A stretch of DNA of 41,598 nt from an uncultured Clostridia bacterium (GTDB lineage Bacteria; Bacillota; Clostridia; Christensenellales; UBA3700), in NCBI GenBank assembly GCA_947175555.1, contig CAMWNK010000010.1, forward strand, positions 1-41,598, written 5' to 3'. The notes under the pieces were generated by a model. The model saw only the letters and a list, made by a program, of their open reading frames with translations, searched no databases and was not told the origin of the DNA. Shown here piece by piece: positions 9,751 to 16,454 of the stretch. Positions within the stretch are counted from its first letter, which is position 1. Each line of letters opens with the position of its first letter. A program made the translations under genes and the position numbers.

Positions 9751-10253
9751 GCAAATACATTCTACCTGTATTCATTATAGGCGTTATCATCGTCGGATTT
9801 ATAAAGAAAGTGCCTGTATACGACAGTTTCGTATCGGGGGTAAGGCAGTCTATGGACCTGCTTATCTCTATATTGCCATACTTTTGCACGATATTAATTG
9901 CCGTAGAATTATTTTCGCTCAGCGGACTTAATAAATATCTCGAGAAGTTGCTCGAGCCTGTATTTACCGCGCTCGGCATACCCAGCCAGCTGTGCGAACT
10001 GCTTATAATCAGACCGCTTAGCGGAAACGGCAGTATAGCCCTGCTGCAGTCTCTTTATCTCGAACACGGCGCAGACAGCTATATTGCGCGCTGTGCAAGC
10101 GTCATTGTGGGAGCAAGCGAAACTACCTTTTATATTGCAACCGTGTATTTCTCAACGGTAAAAGCTCATAAATTGCGCTACGCCATACCCGTAAGTCTTA
10201 TAGCCTCTTACGTCGGCGCGGTCGTAGCGTGTATAGTATGCAGATATATTTAA
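9747..10253 (+). CDS. spmB: spore maturation protein B
   Basis: 168 residues, GTG start overlapping the spmA stop (GTGA). It contains LIIRPLSGNGSIALL and ASETTFYIATVYFS, both typical of SpmB/nucleoside-recognition proteins, and about four membrane helices. It acts with SpmA in spore maturation. Its last 4 bp overlap the 3' end of the convergent rsmI. Confidence 0.92.
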   Translation: MSKYILPVFIIGVIIVGFIKKVPVYDSFVSGVRQSMDLLISILPYFCTILIAVELFSLSGLNKYLEKLLEPVFTALGIPSQLCELLIIRPLSGNGSIALLQSLYLEHGADSYIARCASVIVGASETTFYIATVYFSTVKAHKLRYAIPVSLIASYVGAVVACIVCRYI

Positions 10254-11068
10254 TCGTTGATTTCTAAAGCGAGCTTATATACGACGTCTTTAGGTACGCC
10301 GTTATCCTTAGCCACTTTCTTTACGGCTTCCTTCTTATCGACACCCAACGCAAGTTCAGACTTAAGCTGCGACATCAGATCGTCCTGCGGTCTCTCTTTA
10401 GCAGGCGGAGCGACTATTACGACGTACTCCCCTCTCGGCTCGCCGACGTCCACACTGCCCAGCTCTCCGCATACAACCTCCTCGTACAGCTTGGTAATCT
10501 CACGCACAACGCACACTCCTCTCGCGCCCAAAAACTCATACATGTCATCCAAATCACGTATTAAATCATGCGGAGAACAATAAAAGACAAGCGCCGACGG
10601 AACTGCCTTAAACGACGTAAATATTGCCGTCCTATCTTTACGCTTGTCGGGCAAAAAGCCTATAAATGTGAATGCGCCTTCTATACCCGATAGCGCAACG
10701 GCGGAAGTAAGCGCGGTAGGACCGGGGACGCAGCATATCTTAATGCCGCTACATCTTGCCTCGTTGACCAAGACCGCCCCTGGGTCCGATACGCAAGGCA
10801 TGCCCGCATCGCTGATGAGGGCGACATCAGCGCCTTGGTCCATCAACGATATTACGTATTCGCTGCCGGAGCGCTCGTTATGTTTATGGTAACTGATAAG
10901 ACGCTTATTGATTCCGAGCTTATCGAGCAGCACGCGAGAATGCCTTGTATCTTCGCATGCGATAACGTCCACATCGGACAGTACGCTCACCGCTCTTTGC
11001 GAGATATCGCCCATATTGCCTATAGGCGTGCCAACAATATATAACGAGCCCCGCTTATTCTTTTCCAT
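10250..11068 (-). CDS. rsmI: 16S rRNA (cytidine-1402-2'-O)-methyltransferase
   Basis: SAM-dependent tetrapyrrole-methylase-fold enzyme that 2'-O-methylates C1402 in the decoding centre. GTPIGNMGD, ACEDTRHSRVLL, ISDAGMPCVSDPG and PGPTALTSAVALSG are the diagnostic motifs; 272 residues is normal length. ATG 11066-11068 lies 14 bp inside the upstream methyltransferase gene with GGAGAAG before it, so the two are translationally coupled. Confidence 0.95.
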   Translation of the reverse strand: MEKNKRGSLYIVGTPIGNMGDISQRAVSVLSDVDVIACEDTRHSRVLLDKLGINKRLISYHKHNERSGSEYVISLMDQGADVALISDAGMPCVSDPGAVLVNEARCSGIKICCVPGPTALTSAVALSGIEGAFTFIGFLPDKRKDRTAIFTSFKAVPSALVFYCSPHDLIRDLDDMYEFLGARGVCVVREITKLYEEVVCGELGSVDVGEPRGEYVVIVAPPAKERPQDDLMSQLKSELALGVDKKEAVKKVAKDNGVPKDVVYKLALEIND

Positions 11069-11789
11069 ACAACTTCTCCGCTTGCTTGCTCATCTTTCCG
11101 TTACTGTCATAGACCGTAATGTGAGACAGCTTTATTCCCGCCTTGCCGCCCTTAACGCAGCATATCACGAAAGTATCTGCCTCCTTATCTGCTTTAGGAT
11201 AAATCAAGGTAATGCTCTTAGGCTCTATGCCTGCTACGCTTGCACATGCGATGACCTCTGCCATCCGCTCTACTTTGTGTATCATATACAGCTTGCCCTT
11301 AGGTCTCAATACCGCCGCCGCGCTGTCGATTATCCCCTTGAGGTCGCACGAGCTCTCATGCCGAGACAGGGCTACTTCGGGAGATAGTCTCACACTCCCG
11401 CTGCCTTTACTAAAATACGGCGGATTGCATATTACGCAATCATAATTGCCCTTGCCCAGTATCTTCGGCGCATCGGCAATATCCATACATTTCACGTCGA
11501 TGCTGTCGCTAAGACAGTTGAGCCGCGCATTGCGAGCAGTAAGCTCGGCCATGACGGGTTGTATCTCCACTGCGGTAACTTTGCAACTTCTTTTGAACGC
11601 CACGAGTACAGAGATTATGCCGCTGCCGCTGCCGAAATCCGCGACAAGACTGCCCTTGTCTACTTGAGCGAGGTTGGCAAGAAGTACGGCGTCGGAAGTA
11701 AAGCAATACAGGTCGGGACGTTGCAAAAGCATAAGTCCGCAATATTGCAGATCGTCCAATCTCTCTCCATCTCGCAATTCATAATCCAT
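11055..11789 (-). CDS. tRNA1(Val) (adenine-37-N6)-methyltransferase-like protein (YabB/TrmN6 family)
   Basis: Rossmann methyltransferase of 244 residues. AdoMet motif I is VADFGSGSGIISVL and the N6-adenine catalytic motif is NPPY in CVICNPPYFSKG. It begins LQRPDLYCFTSDAVLLA, typical of the YabB/TrmN6 group that precedes rsmI in Bacillota (yabB-yabA/yazA-rsmI order). Here the GIY-YIG gene usually found between them is missing. No strong ribosome binding site precedes the ATG. Confidence 0.87.
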   Translation of the reverse strand: MDYELRDGERLDDLQYCGLMLLQRPDLYCFTSDAVLLANLAQVDKGSLVADFGSGSGIISVLVAFKRSCKVTAVEIQPVMAELTARNARLNCLSDSIDVKCMDIADAPKILGKGNYDCVICNPPYFSKGSGSVRLSPEVALSRHESSCDLKGIIDSAAAVLRPKGKLYMIHKVERMAEVIACASVAGIEPKSITLIYPKADKEADTFVICCVKGGKAGIKLSHITVYDSNGKMSKQAEKLYGKE

Positions 11790-11878
11790 AATCTAATGAT
11801 AACACAACGAATAATTATTTATCAACGCAGTTATCAAGACGCGCCGATAAAGATATATTTCACGATTTTATTAATACA

Positions 11879-13063
11879 CTACATAGTATTATCGTCTGCA
11901 ACTGCGCCCTCGCCATCCGAGGTCTGCGCCTTAGCTTCGGATTTTTTCTTGCGCCTGCGTTTGCGCTTTTTCTTGGGCTTGACGACGCTTTCCTCAGGCG
12001 CGGCTTGCTGCTGCTTTACCACGCGCTCGCCTACGGTAACTTTTAACTTCTTGCCGTAAGCTACGGGCGGAAGAGTAACTACGTCGTCTAAAGAAAACGC
12101 CGCTGCCTCCTTTTTAGCCGCGTCATTGTCCATGCCGATAAGCTCATACAGTCTGTCCAATCCTATCATGGCTACTCTTGCGCTCAGCTTCTTGTCTGCG
12201 TTGATAGAATTTTCTCTCGTGCAAGGCACTTCGTCCACCTTGACGAACGTGTTGCAACGCATGGCATTGCGAGTATACCTGCCGCCGCACTCAAACACGC
12301 GCTTGCATATATATCCGCACAGGTCCGCATTGTCGCGCTCAAACTTTTTTGATATGCACACCCTCTTGCCCTTTAGTGTTCCTTCCTGAGCGGGATTGAG
12401 CAGCTTAGTGTATTCTTCCAGTTGCCTTTGCAAAAATCTCTTGCTTCGCGTTACGCTGATTCCGCTTAGCGTTACTTCAAAGTCCTCTATACTGCCGGTA
12501 AGCTCGGGATTGTCGGACAAGAGCTTGTCCAAGGTAATGTGTCTTTCTCCACAAAACTTACGCACAAACTCCATCGTAGCCCATGCGTCGTCGTCGCTGC
12601 GATGTAGATGCTCGGGTTGAATGTCGTACTCTTCGCATATCTTGGCAAGTCCCACCTGATGACCGCCGTTGATAAATTTCTTATAAATCAGCTGGCTGTC
12701 TCCGAAGCGATAATTGATACAGGGGAATTTATATCGCTTGCACTGATATGCCAAGTGCTTTACGTCGTTGAGTATGGAGTGCCCCATAACTAATTGATCG
12801 GGGTATTCAAGCATCTCCTTGATTTCTTCGTAGAAATTATCAAACTTGGGCTGACTCTTAAAATATTCTTCGCTGTAAGCAAGCTCAATCTCCGGTTTTC
12901 CATCCTTCCTTCTCAGATAAAAGCGCGATGCGGGATTCATGACAATATCCCTCTTATCTATCACGTTAAAATCGCAGTCGGTTATCACATAGCCGAACGA
13001 GCACATCTTGCCCTCGCCGTTAAAACAGTTGGAACATTCTACATCGTAAAACAAATATCGCAT
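11879..13063 (-). CDS. DEDDh-family 3'-5' exonuclease with BRCT-like and Lys/Arg-rich C-terminal regions
   Basis: DnaQ-fold exonuclease, 394 residues from the ATG at 13061-13063 (a TTG six bases upstream is less likely). Catalytic residues: D7 and E9 in FYDVEC, D100 in HSILNDV, H154 and D159 in HRSDDDAW, the His-x4-Asp of the DEDDh type. Residues about 235-310 (LKGKRVCISKKFERDN ... ECGGRYTR) resemble the BRCT-like region that follows the exonuclease domain in some Bacillota proteins. The C-terminus has KPKKKRKRRRKKK, a strongly basic tail that could bind nucleic acid. Biological role unknown. Confidence 0.8.
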   Translation of the reverse strand: MRYLFYDVECSNCFNGEGKMCSFGYVITDCDFNVIDKRDIVMNPASRFYLRRKDGKPEIELAYSEEYFKSQPKFDNFYEEIKEMLEYPDQLVMGHSILNDVKHLAYQCKRYKFPCINYRFGDSQLIYKKFINGGHQVGLAKICEEYDIQPEHLHRSDDDAWATMEFVRKFCGERHITLDKLLSDNPELTGSIEDFEVTLSGISVTRSKRFLQRQLEEYTKLLNPAQEGTLKGKRVCISKKFERDNADLCGYICKRVFECGGRYTRNAMRCNTFVKVDEVPCTRENSINADKKLSARVAMIGLDRLYELIGMDNDAAKKEAAAFSLDDVVTLPPVAYGKKLKVTVGERVVKQQQAAPEESVVKPKKKRKRRRKKKSEAKAQTSDGEGAVADDNTM

Positions 13064-13073
13064 AAACAATTAT

Positions 13074-13102
13074 ATTATAGCACTTGACGCGCCGCATTAC
13101 AA
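13074..13102 (-). promoter_or_regulatory. extended -10 promoter of the exonuclease gene
   Basis: TTGTAA (13097-13102), 17-bp spacer ending in TGC, TATAAT (13074-13079). Only ten bases separate the -10 from the ATG, so the expected 5' untranslated region is about 3-4 nt. Confidence 0.7.
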
Positions 13103-13516
13103 TTAATAAAGCTGACATGCAACTATAATAAAACTATTTAATTAAGTTTAATCACTAAGCGCAGTTGATGCTTCTATTTTTATTAAGACTAAGTCAGTTA
13201 AACAATAGTAGATAAATATGACATATATATGTCTTAAAATATTTTATAATAAAACACTCATATAGAGGACAGCCTATTCCTCTAACAAGTCGAAATTGAT
13301 GCAGTAAGCGAAACTGATTATTACAGTTGCTACGCGTTTGCTTTGCTTATATAGAAAATCAGACATACAATTATTTAAAAAAATTATAACTTTACTATTT
13401 AGAGCTTAATTCTTATAAGCATACAATAATAAATGCAAGTAAATATCCCGCACCTAAGTTCACATTTTCAATTCGCTACTTTAAAACACTATAAAGCAAC
13501 TATTTTTGAAATTTTA
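13103..13516. other. AT-rich gene-free stretch upstream of the solitary CRISPR repeat
   Basis: About 410 bp without a plausible gene. It holds a perfect 14-bp palindrome GACATATATATGTC (13220-13233) and a 7-bp inverted repeat TAGAGGA / TCCTCTA (13263-13269, 13278-13284). Neither has a T-run or a gene close enough to suggest a role. Confidence 0.5.
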
Positions 13517-13552
13517 CCATTAGTCCTCTATAAGATTACACCACTCTCAAAC
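13517..13552 (-). repeat. solitary degenerate CRISPR repeat
   Basis: 36 bp matching the array repeat at 31 of 36 positions, in the same orientation as the array (minus as the crRNA sense). Differences are at four positions of the CTCAAAC-end as read on the minus strand (replaced by TAATGG) and one internal base (TAGTG to TGGTG). It lies 387 bp beyond the last array repeat, and there is no second copy next to it. The 13 plus-strand bases CATTAGTCCTCTA match the 5' part of the tracrRNA rather than the array repeat. Confidence 0.85.
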
Positions 13553-13581
13553 TCATTACTGTGTATAATATCTTCATCTGT

Positions 13582-13765
13582 TCAACTCTCCAATACATCC
13601 GAGTACATGCAGTCAATCGCGTAGTCATAGCTTACCGCGTCCGCGCCTGTCGTGTGATACTTTATCATGGCATTAAGCTCATTTTCTGCATCTATTGCAC
13701 TATACCCGCAGCCTTGTAGCCATTTGAGCATTGCAACCTTTTTTTTCTGCCGTTGTCTCAATCAT
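13582..13765 (-). pseudogene. small unrecognised gene with an apparent frameshift in an A8 run
   Basis: ATG at 13763-13765 is preceded by GGAGGT 7 bp upstream and reads MIETTAEKK, then hits a run of eight A (13739-13746). In the given frame it stops 9 codons later. If one A is skipped, an open frame continues to TGA at 13582-13584 and reads KVAMLKWLQGCGYSAIDAE and on, about 59 residues in total with ordinary composition. So it is a broken gene, a slippage-dependent gene, or a sequencing error. An internal ATG (MLKWLQ...) with AAAAGG before it could also start a 49-residue protein. I do not recognise the family. Confidence 0.5.
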
Positions 13766-13787
13766 TATTTATACCTCCGAAATCCAG

Positions 13788-13816
13788 TTGATTTTTCCGC
13801 TTGCTTGTGCTATACT
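13788..13816 (+). promoter_or_regulatory. promoter of the candidate small RNA
   Basis: TTGATT (13788-13793), 17-bp spacer ending TGC (extended -10), TATACT (13811-13816) on the plus strand. Confidence 0.6.
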
Positions 13817-13822
13817 CACAAC

Positions 13823-13897
13823 CGTGAGGAGGGGAGCAAGCGAACCCCTCCGAGCCTCTAACCGTCCGAGCCGTTCAAACTGTGGGCGGTTTTTTTT
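13823..13897 (+). ncRNA. candidate structured small RNA, about 74 nt
   Basis: Start predicted near 13823 from the promoter just upstream. Hairpin 1 has the 7-bp stem GGAGGGG / CCCCTCC (about 13828-13851) with a 10-base loop and outer GAGG / CCTC pairing. Hairpin 2 is the terminator. No reading frame fits inside. It runs opposite to the small broken gene at 13582-13765 and would be antisense to that gene's leader if the leader extends beyond 13823. Function unknown; evidence is promoter, structure and terminator only. Confidence 0.5.
13861..13897 (+). terminator. rho-independent terminator of the candidate small RNA
   Basis: Stem ACCGTCC / GGGCGGT (13861-13867, 13884-13890; the T-G pair is a wobble only in the plus-strand RNA) followed by eight T. 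It ends 43 bp before the array. Confidence 0.8.
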
Positions 13898-13939
13898 AGT
13901 CTTTTTTAATTATCTTTGCGAGTGCTTCCCGAAATTCTT

Positions 13940-14503
13940 GTTTAAGTCCTCTATAAGATTACACTACTCTCAAACGGACGCACACCAACTTGCAGACATT
14001 GTTGGGTTTGAGTCCTCTATAAGATTACACTACTCTCAAACCCTATGCAAGTAGACGGACGCAAAGTGTTGGTTTGAGTCCTCTATAAGATTACACTACC
14101 CTCAAACCTCAACTTCGACGTCATGACACTAACCTTTGTTTGAGTCCTCTATAAGATTACACTACCCTCAAACAGCGAGTCATCAGGCACTTCCTCAATC
14201 ACAGTTTGAGTCCTCTATAAGATTACACTACCCTCAAACGTAAAAGTTGTTATTTCCCAATGAGCAATCGTTTGAGTCCTCTATAAGATTACACTACTCT
14301 CAAACGTATACGCTTCTACAGCCTTAATATGCGCAGTTTGAGTCCTCTATAAGATTACACTACTCTCAAACGCAGGAGCTAAGCAACGGCGTAGCAGAAG
14401 TGTTTGAGTCCTCTATAAGATTACACTACTCTCAAACATCCACCTGCGTTATCTCCTTGCCGAGGTTGTTTGAGTCCTCTATAATATTACACTACTCTCA
14501 AAC
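13940..14503 (-). CRISPR. type II-A CRISPR array, 9 repeats and 8 spacers
   Basis: Nine 36-bp repeats starting at 13940, 14006, 14072, 14138, 14204, 14270, 14336, 14402 and 14468, each separated by exactly 30 bp. As crRNA sense (minus strand) the repeat starts GTTTGAGAGTAGTGTAATC and ends GGACTCAAAC. Orientation is set by pairing with the tracrRNA and by the leader on the high-coordinate side. Variants: the repeat at 13940 (leader-distal) has one change near its end (ACTTAAAC); those at 14072, 14138 and 14204 share GTTTGAGGG; the leader-proximal repeat at 14468 has one internal change (AATCTTA to AATATTA). I saw no spacer matching another part of this window. Confidence 0.98.
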
Positions 14504-14593
14504 CTCAAATCGTCTGAGAAAACGTCACTACCCGCCAGTGATCTTATAAAGTCGTAGCAAATATATTATATAGCATTATACAACTAAAAGCAA
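14504..14593 (-). promoter_or_regulatory. CRISPR leader with promoter and leader-anchoring sequence
   Basis: The 7 bases directly against the first repeat (14504-14510) read ATTTGAG on the minus strand, identical to the leader-anchoring sequence known from the S. pyogenes type II-A array that fixes polarised spacer insertion. A promoter candidate TTGCTT (14588-14593), 17 bp, TATAAT (14565-14570) would start the pre-crRNA about 55 nt upstream of the first repeat. A 5-bp hairpin TCACT / AGTGA lies in between. Confidence 0.8.
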
Positions 14594-14603
14594 GGAGCAT
14601 CTA

Positions 14604-15272
14604 CTATAGCTCGCACATGTCTTTATCAAGTATCTTCTTTAATTCAAGAGGAGATGACGCTATATCGTGGCTTTCGATACTCAAAAAATTCAAATTATGA
14701 TATATAATATCTTTATAGAATCGATTGAGCTCATCAGCAGTAAAGCATGACTTCAAATTGATGGCGATAAAGAGTTGTTTCTTAGTATACTTCCTTAGTA
14801 AATCCATATACATAATAAATCTTTCGCTCCAACATAGATTATCGCAATCCGGACGCAATCTATAAAGCTTAAGCAATGCCGCAATATCATTAATGTCATC
14901 AAACACTACATCAAAATCAGATGCATAACTCAGTCGAGACAGCATGTGATTGAGCTTACCGAAAACATCGGTAAACTCATTAGACATCTCGAATTGAGCA
15001 TACTTAGCCATATCTTTTTGCAGTCCTGTAACTATAGTTTTATTAAGCGATGCGTCTACGCTAAATATATCGCTTATTACTTCTACGTATTTATCAAACC
15101 GGAGCACCTCGTTGTTTTCGGATAAAACAAAATCGCCGTCTCCCGAATAAGATTGCTCTATCAGATTTAATACGGTATCTCTATAAAACTTACCATCTTC
15201 CAGTACAAGCGTGCATACATTATCGCCGCGCCATATAAAGGGCTTGTCTAAAGCAAAATGCGCTAACTTCAT
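14604..15272 (-). CDS. csn2: type II-A adaptation protein Csn2
   Basis: Ring-forming, DNA-end-binding protein required for spacer acquisition in type II-A systems. It starts MKLAHFALDKPFIWRG and contains FDVVFDDIND and LFIAINLKSCFT, which fit the Csn2 core fold. The start is at ATG 15270-15272, which overlaps the cas2 stop as ATGA and has GGTGG upstream; this gives 222 residues, typical of the shorter Csn2 group. It is the last gene of the operon, before the leader. Its presence makes the system subtype II-A. Confidence 0.9.
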   Translation of the reverse strand: MKLAHFALDKPFIWRGDNVCTLVLEDGKFYRDTVLNLIEQSYSGDGDFVLSENNEVLRFDKYVEVISDIFSVDASLNKTIVTGLQKDMAKYAQFEMSNEFTDVFGKLNHMLSRLSYASDFDVVFDDINDIAALLKLYRLRPDCDNLCWSERFIMYMDLLRKYTKKQLFIAINLKSCFTADELNRFYKDIIYHNLNFLSIESHDIASSPLELKKILDKDMCEL

Positions 15273-15589
15273 AGTACCACCAACCTTGCATCGGAATTGA
15301 TAATATCTACGCAATAATCACCCAAGATATACTCCATCCTTGCAAATTGCTTTTCCGTAACGGTCAACACTTGTACAACTCCTTCACTAGGCTTATTTTT
15401 TCTTATGGCTGCAATAGCGGAGCCGACAGCCGTAGCATTCAAAGCCAAGTGGCAATATACCGATTGCTGCATCATCATAAAGCCGCTTTTAATAAGGAAT
15501 TTGTGAAATCTTGAGTACTCTCGCCTGTCTGAAGTTGATTGTACAGGCAAGTCAAAAAAGAGTAAAATACGCATAAATCTATAACTCAT
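15269..15589 (-). CDS. cas2: CRISPR-associated endoribonuclease-fold protein Cas2
   Basis: 106 residues starting MSYRFMRILLFFDLPV, matching the conserved type II Cas2 N-terminus; the active-site-position aspartate is in FFDLP. LTVTEKQFARMEYILG is another conserved segment. With Cas1 it forms the spacer integrase. The chosen ATG (15587-15589) lies 11 bp inside cas1; an upstream in-frame ATG is less likely because the family begins at MSYR. It overlaps csn2 by 4 bp. Confidence 0.95.
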   Translation of the reverse strand: MSYRFMRILLFFDLPVQSTSDRREYSRFHKFLIKSGFMMMQQSVYCHLALNATAVGSAIAAIRKNKPSEGVVQVLTVTEKQFARMEYILGDYCVDIINSDARLVVL

Positions 15590-16454
15590 ATGACGGAAAC
15601 CTAATCTTTGCAATGTCATTATCAGACAACGCATCGAATATGCTTAGCGCATAAAGTCTTATCGCATTGCTGAGAAAATGTTGTTGATTGCTAATTGTTA
15701 CGGTAACATTAAGCACGTTTACCAACGCCATCTTCTCTTCGTGCTCAAAGTTTTCAAGCGACATGCCTCTTACTATCCTATCTACATACGGACGAAACGG
15801 CTCCATTAAATCTGATGATAGATTAAAATGATTAAAAATATTGTCGTGAAATATGCCTATTTGCGTCATATATCCTTGCGATGTAATCTCACGATTGAAT
15901 GCGGAAAGTAAAATGCCGTAACCGTAATTCAATGCCGCGTTTACATTATTATTTTCAGCTCTTGAAAATTCCATCCCGAATAAAGCGTTAAAGTAAACTT
16001 TAGCGGCGTGCGCTTCCCGATTGGTAACGTCAGCAGGCTGTATATCTCTAATATAAGAACTCATAAGCATACGCGCTTCTTGGGCTATTTCCGGCAGGTT
16101 GGACATCTGTCCGATAATCTTTGCTCTCACTATTTCCGCCCATACCATACCCTTGCTGTCCGAGCCCCATTTAATCTGCTCTCGCACCTTTCTTGAAGTA
16201 TCGTGCGAGCCGTACAGGCTGCAAAGCTCTGCGGTGGGGTTGCGCTTTTCGTCGCAGAAAATAACCTTGATTTTCTTGTGGCTCATCTCGGCAAGCAGAT
16301 ATGCGGTAAGCGATACTGCGGTGCTTTCTATTATAAGCACCGCTATCTCGTCCAAATGTATGCGATTGACCTGCTCGTCGGACCTTACGACAAGATAATC
16401 CATCTTATAGTCGAGCTTAGCTCTGCTCCTTATTACAACGGTGCGAAAGCCCAT
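15579..16454 (-). CDS. cas1: CRISPR-associated integrase Cas1
   Basis: 291 residues, type II Cas1. Metal-binding residues can be placed: E147 in TNREAHAAKVYF, H203 in GIFHDNIFN, E218 in DLMEPFRP, at spacing equal to the type II family. It integrates new spacers together with Cas2. Its ATG follows the cas9 stop with no gap (TAA then ATG), so translation is coupled. The cas2 start lies inside its last codons. Confidence 0.97.
   Translation of the reverse strand: MGFRTVVIRSRAKLDYKMDYLVVRSDEQVNRIHLDEIAVLIIESTAVSLTAYLLAEMSHKKIKVIFCDEKRNPTAELCSLYGSHDTSRKVREQIKWGSDSKGMVWAEIVRAKIIGQMSNLPEIAQEARMLMSSYIRDIQPADVTNREAHAAKVYFNALFGMEFSRAENNNVNAALNYGYGILLSAFNREITSQGYMTQIGIFHDNIFNHFNLSSDLMEPFRPYVDRIVRGMSLENFEHEEKMALVNVLNVTVTISNQQHFLSNAIRLYALSIFDALSDNDIAKIRFPSYEL

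Noticed and set aside
13261..13284. TATAGAGGAC, a 10-base match to the CRISPR repeat, within an inverted repeat
   Set aside because: A 10-base match to some part of a 36-bp repeat is expected by chance in 41 kb on two strands, and its orientation is opposite to the array.
13553..13582. The 30 bases beside the solitary repeat as a guide against the cas9/tracrRNA promoter
   Set aside because: Only the last six bases (TAATGA) match there, which is not significant.
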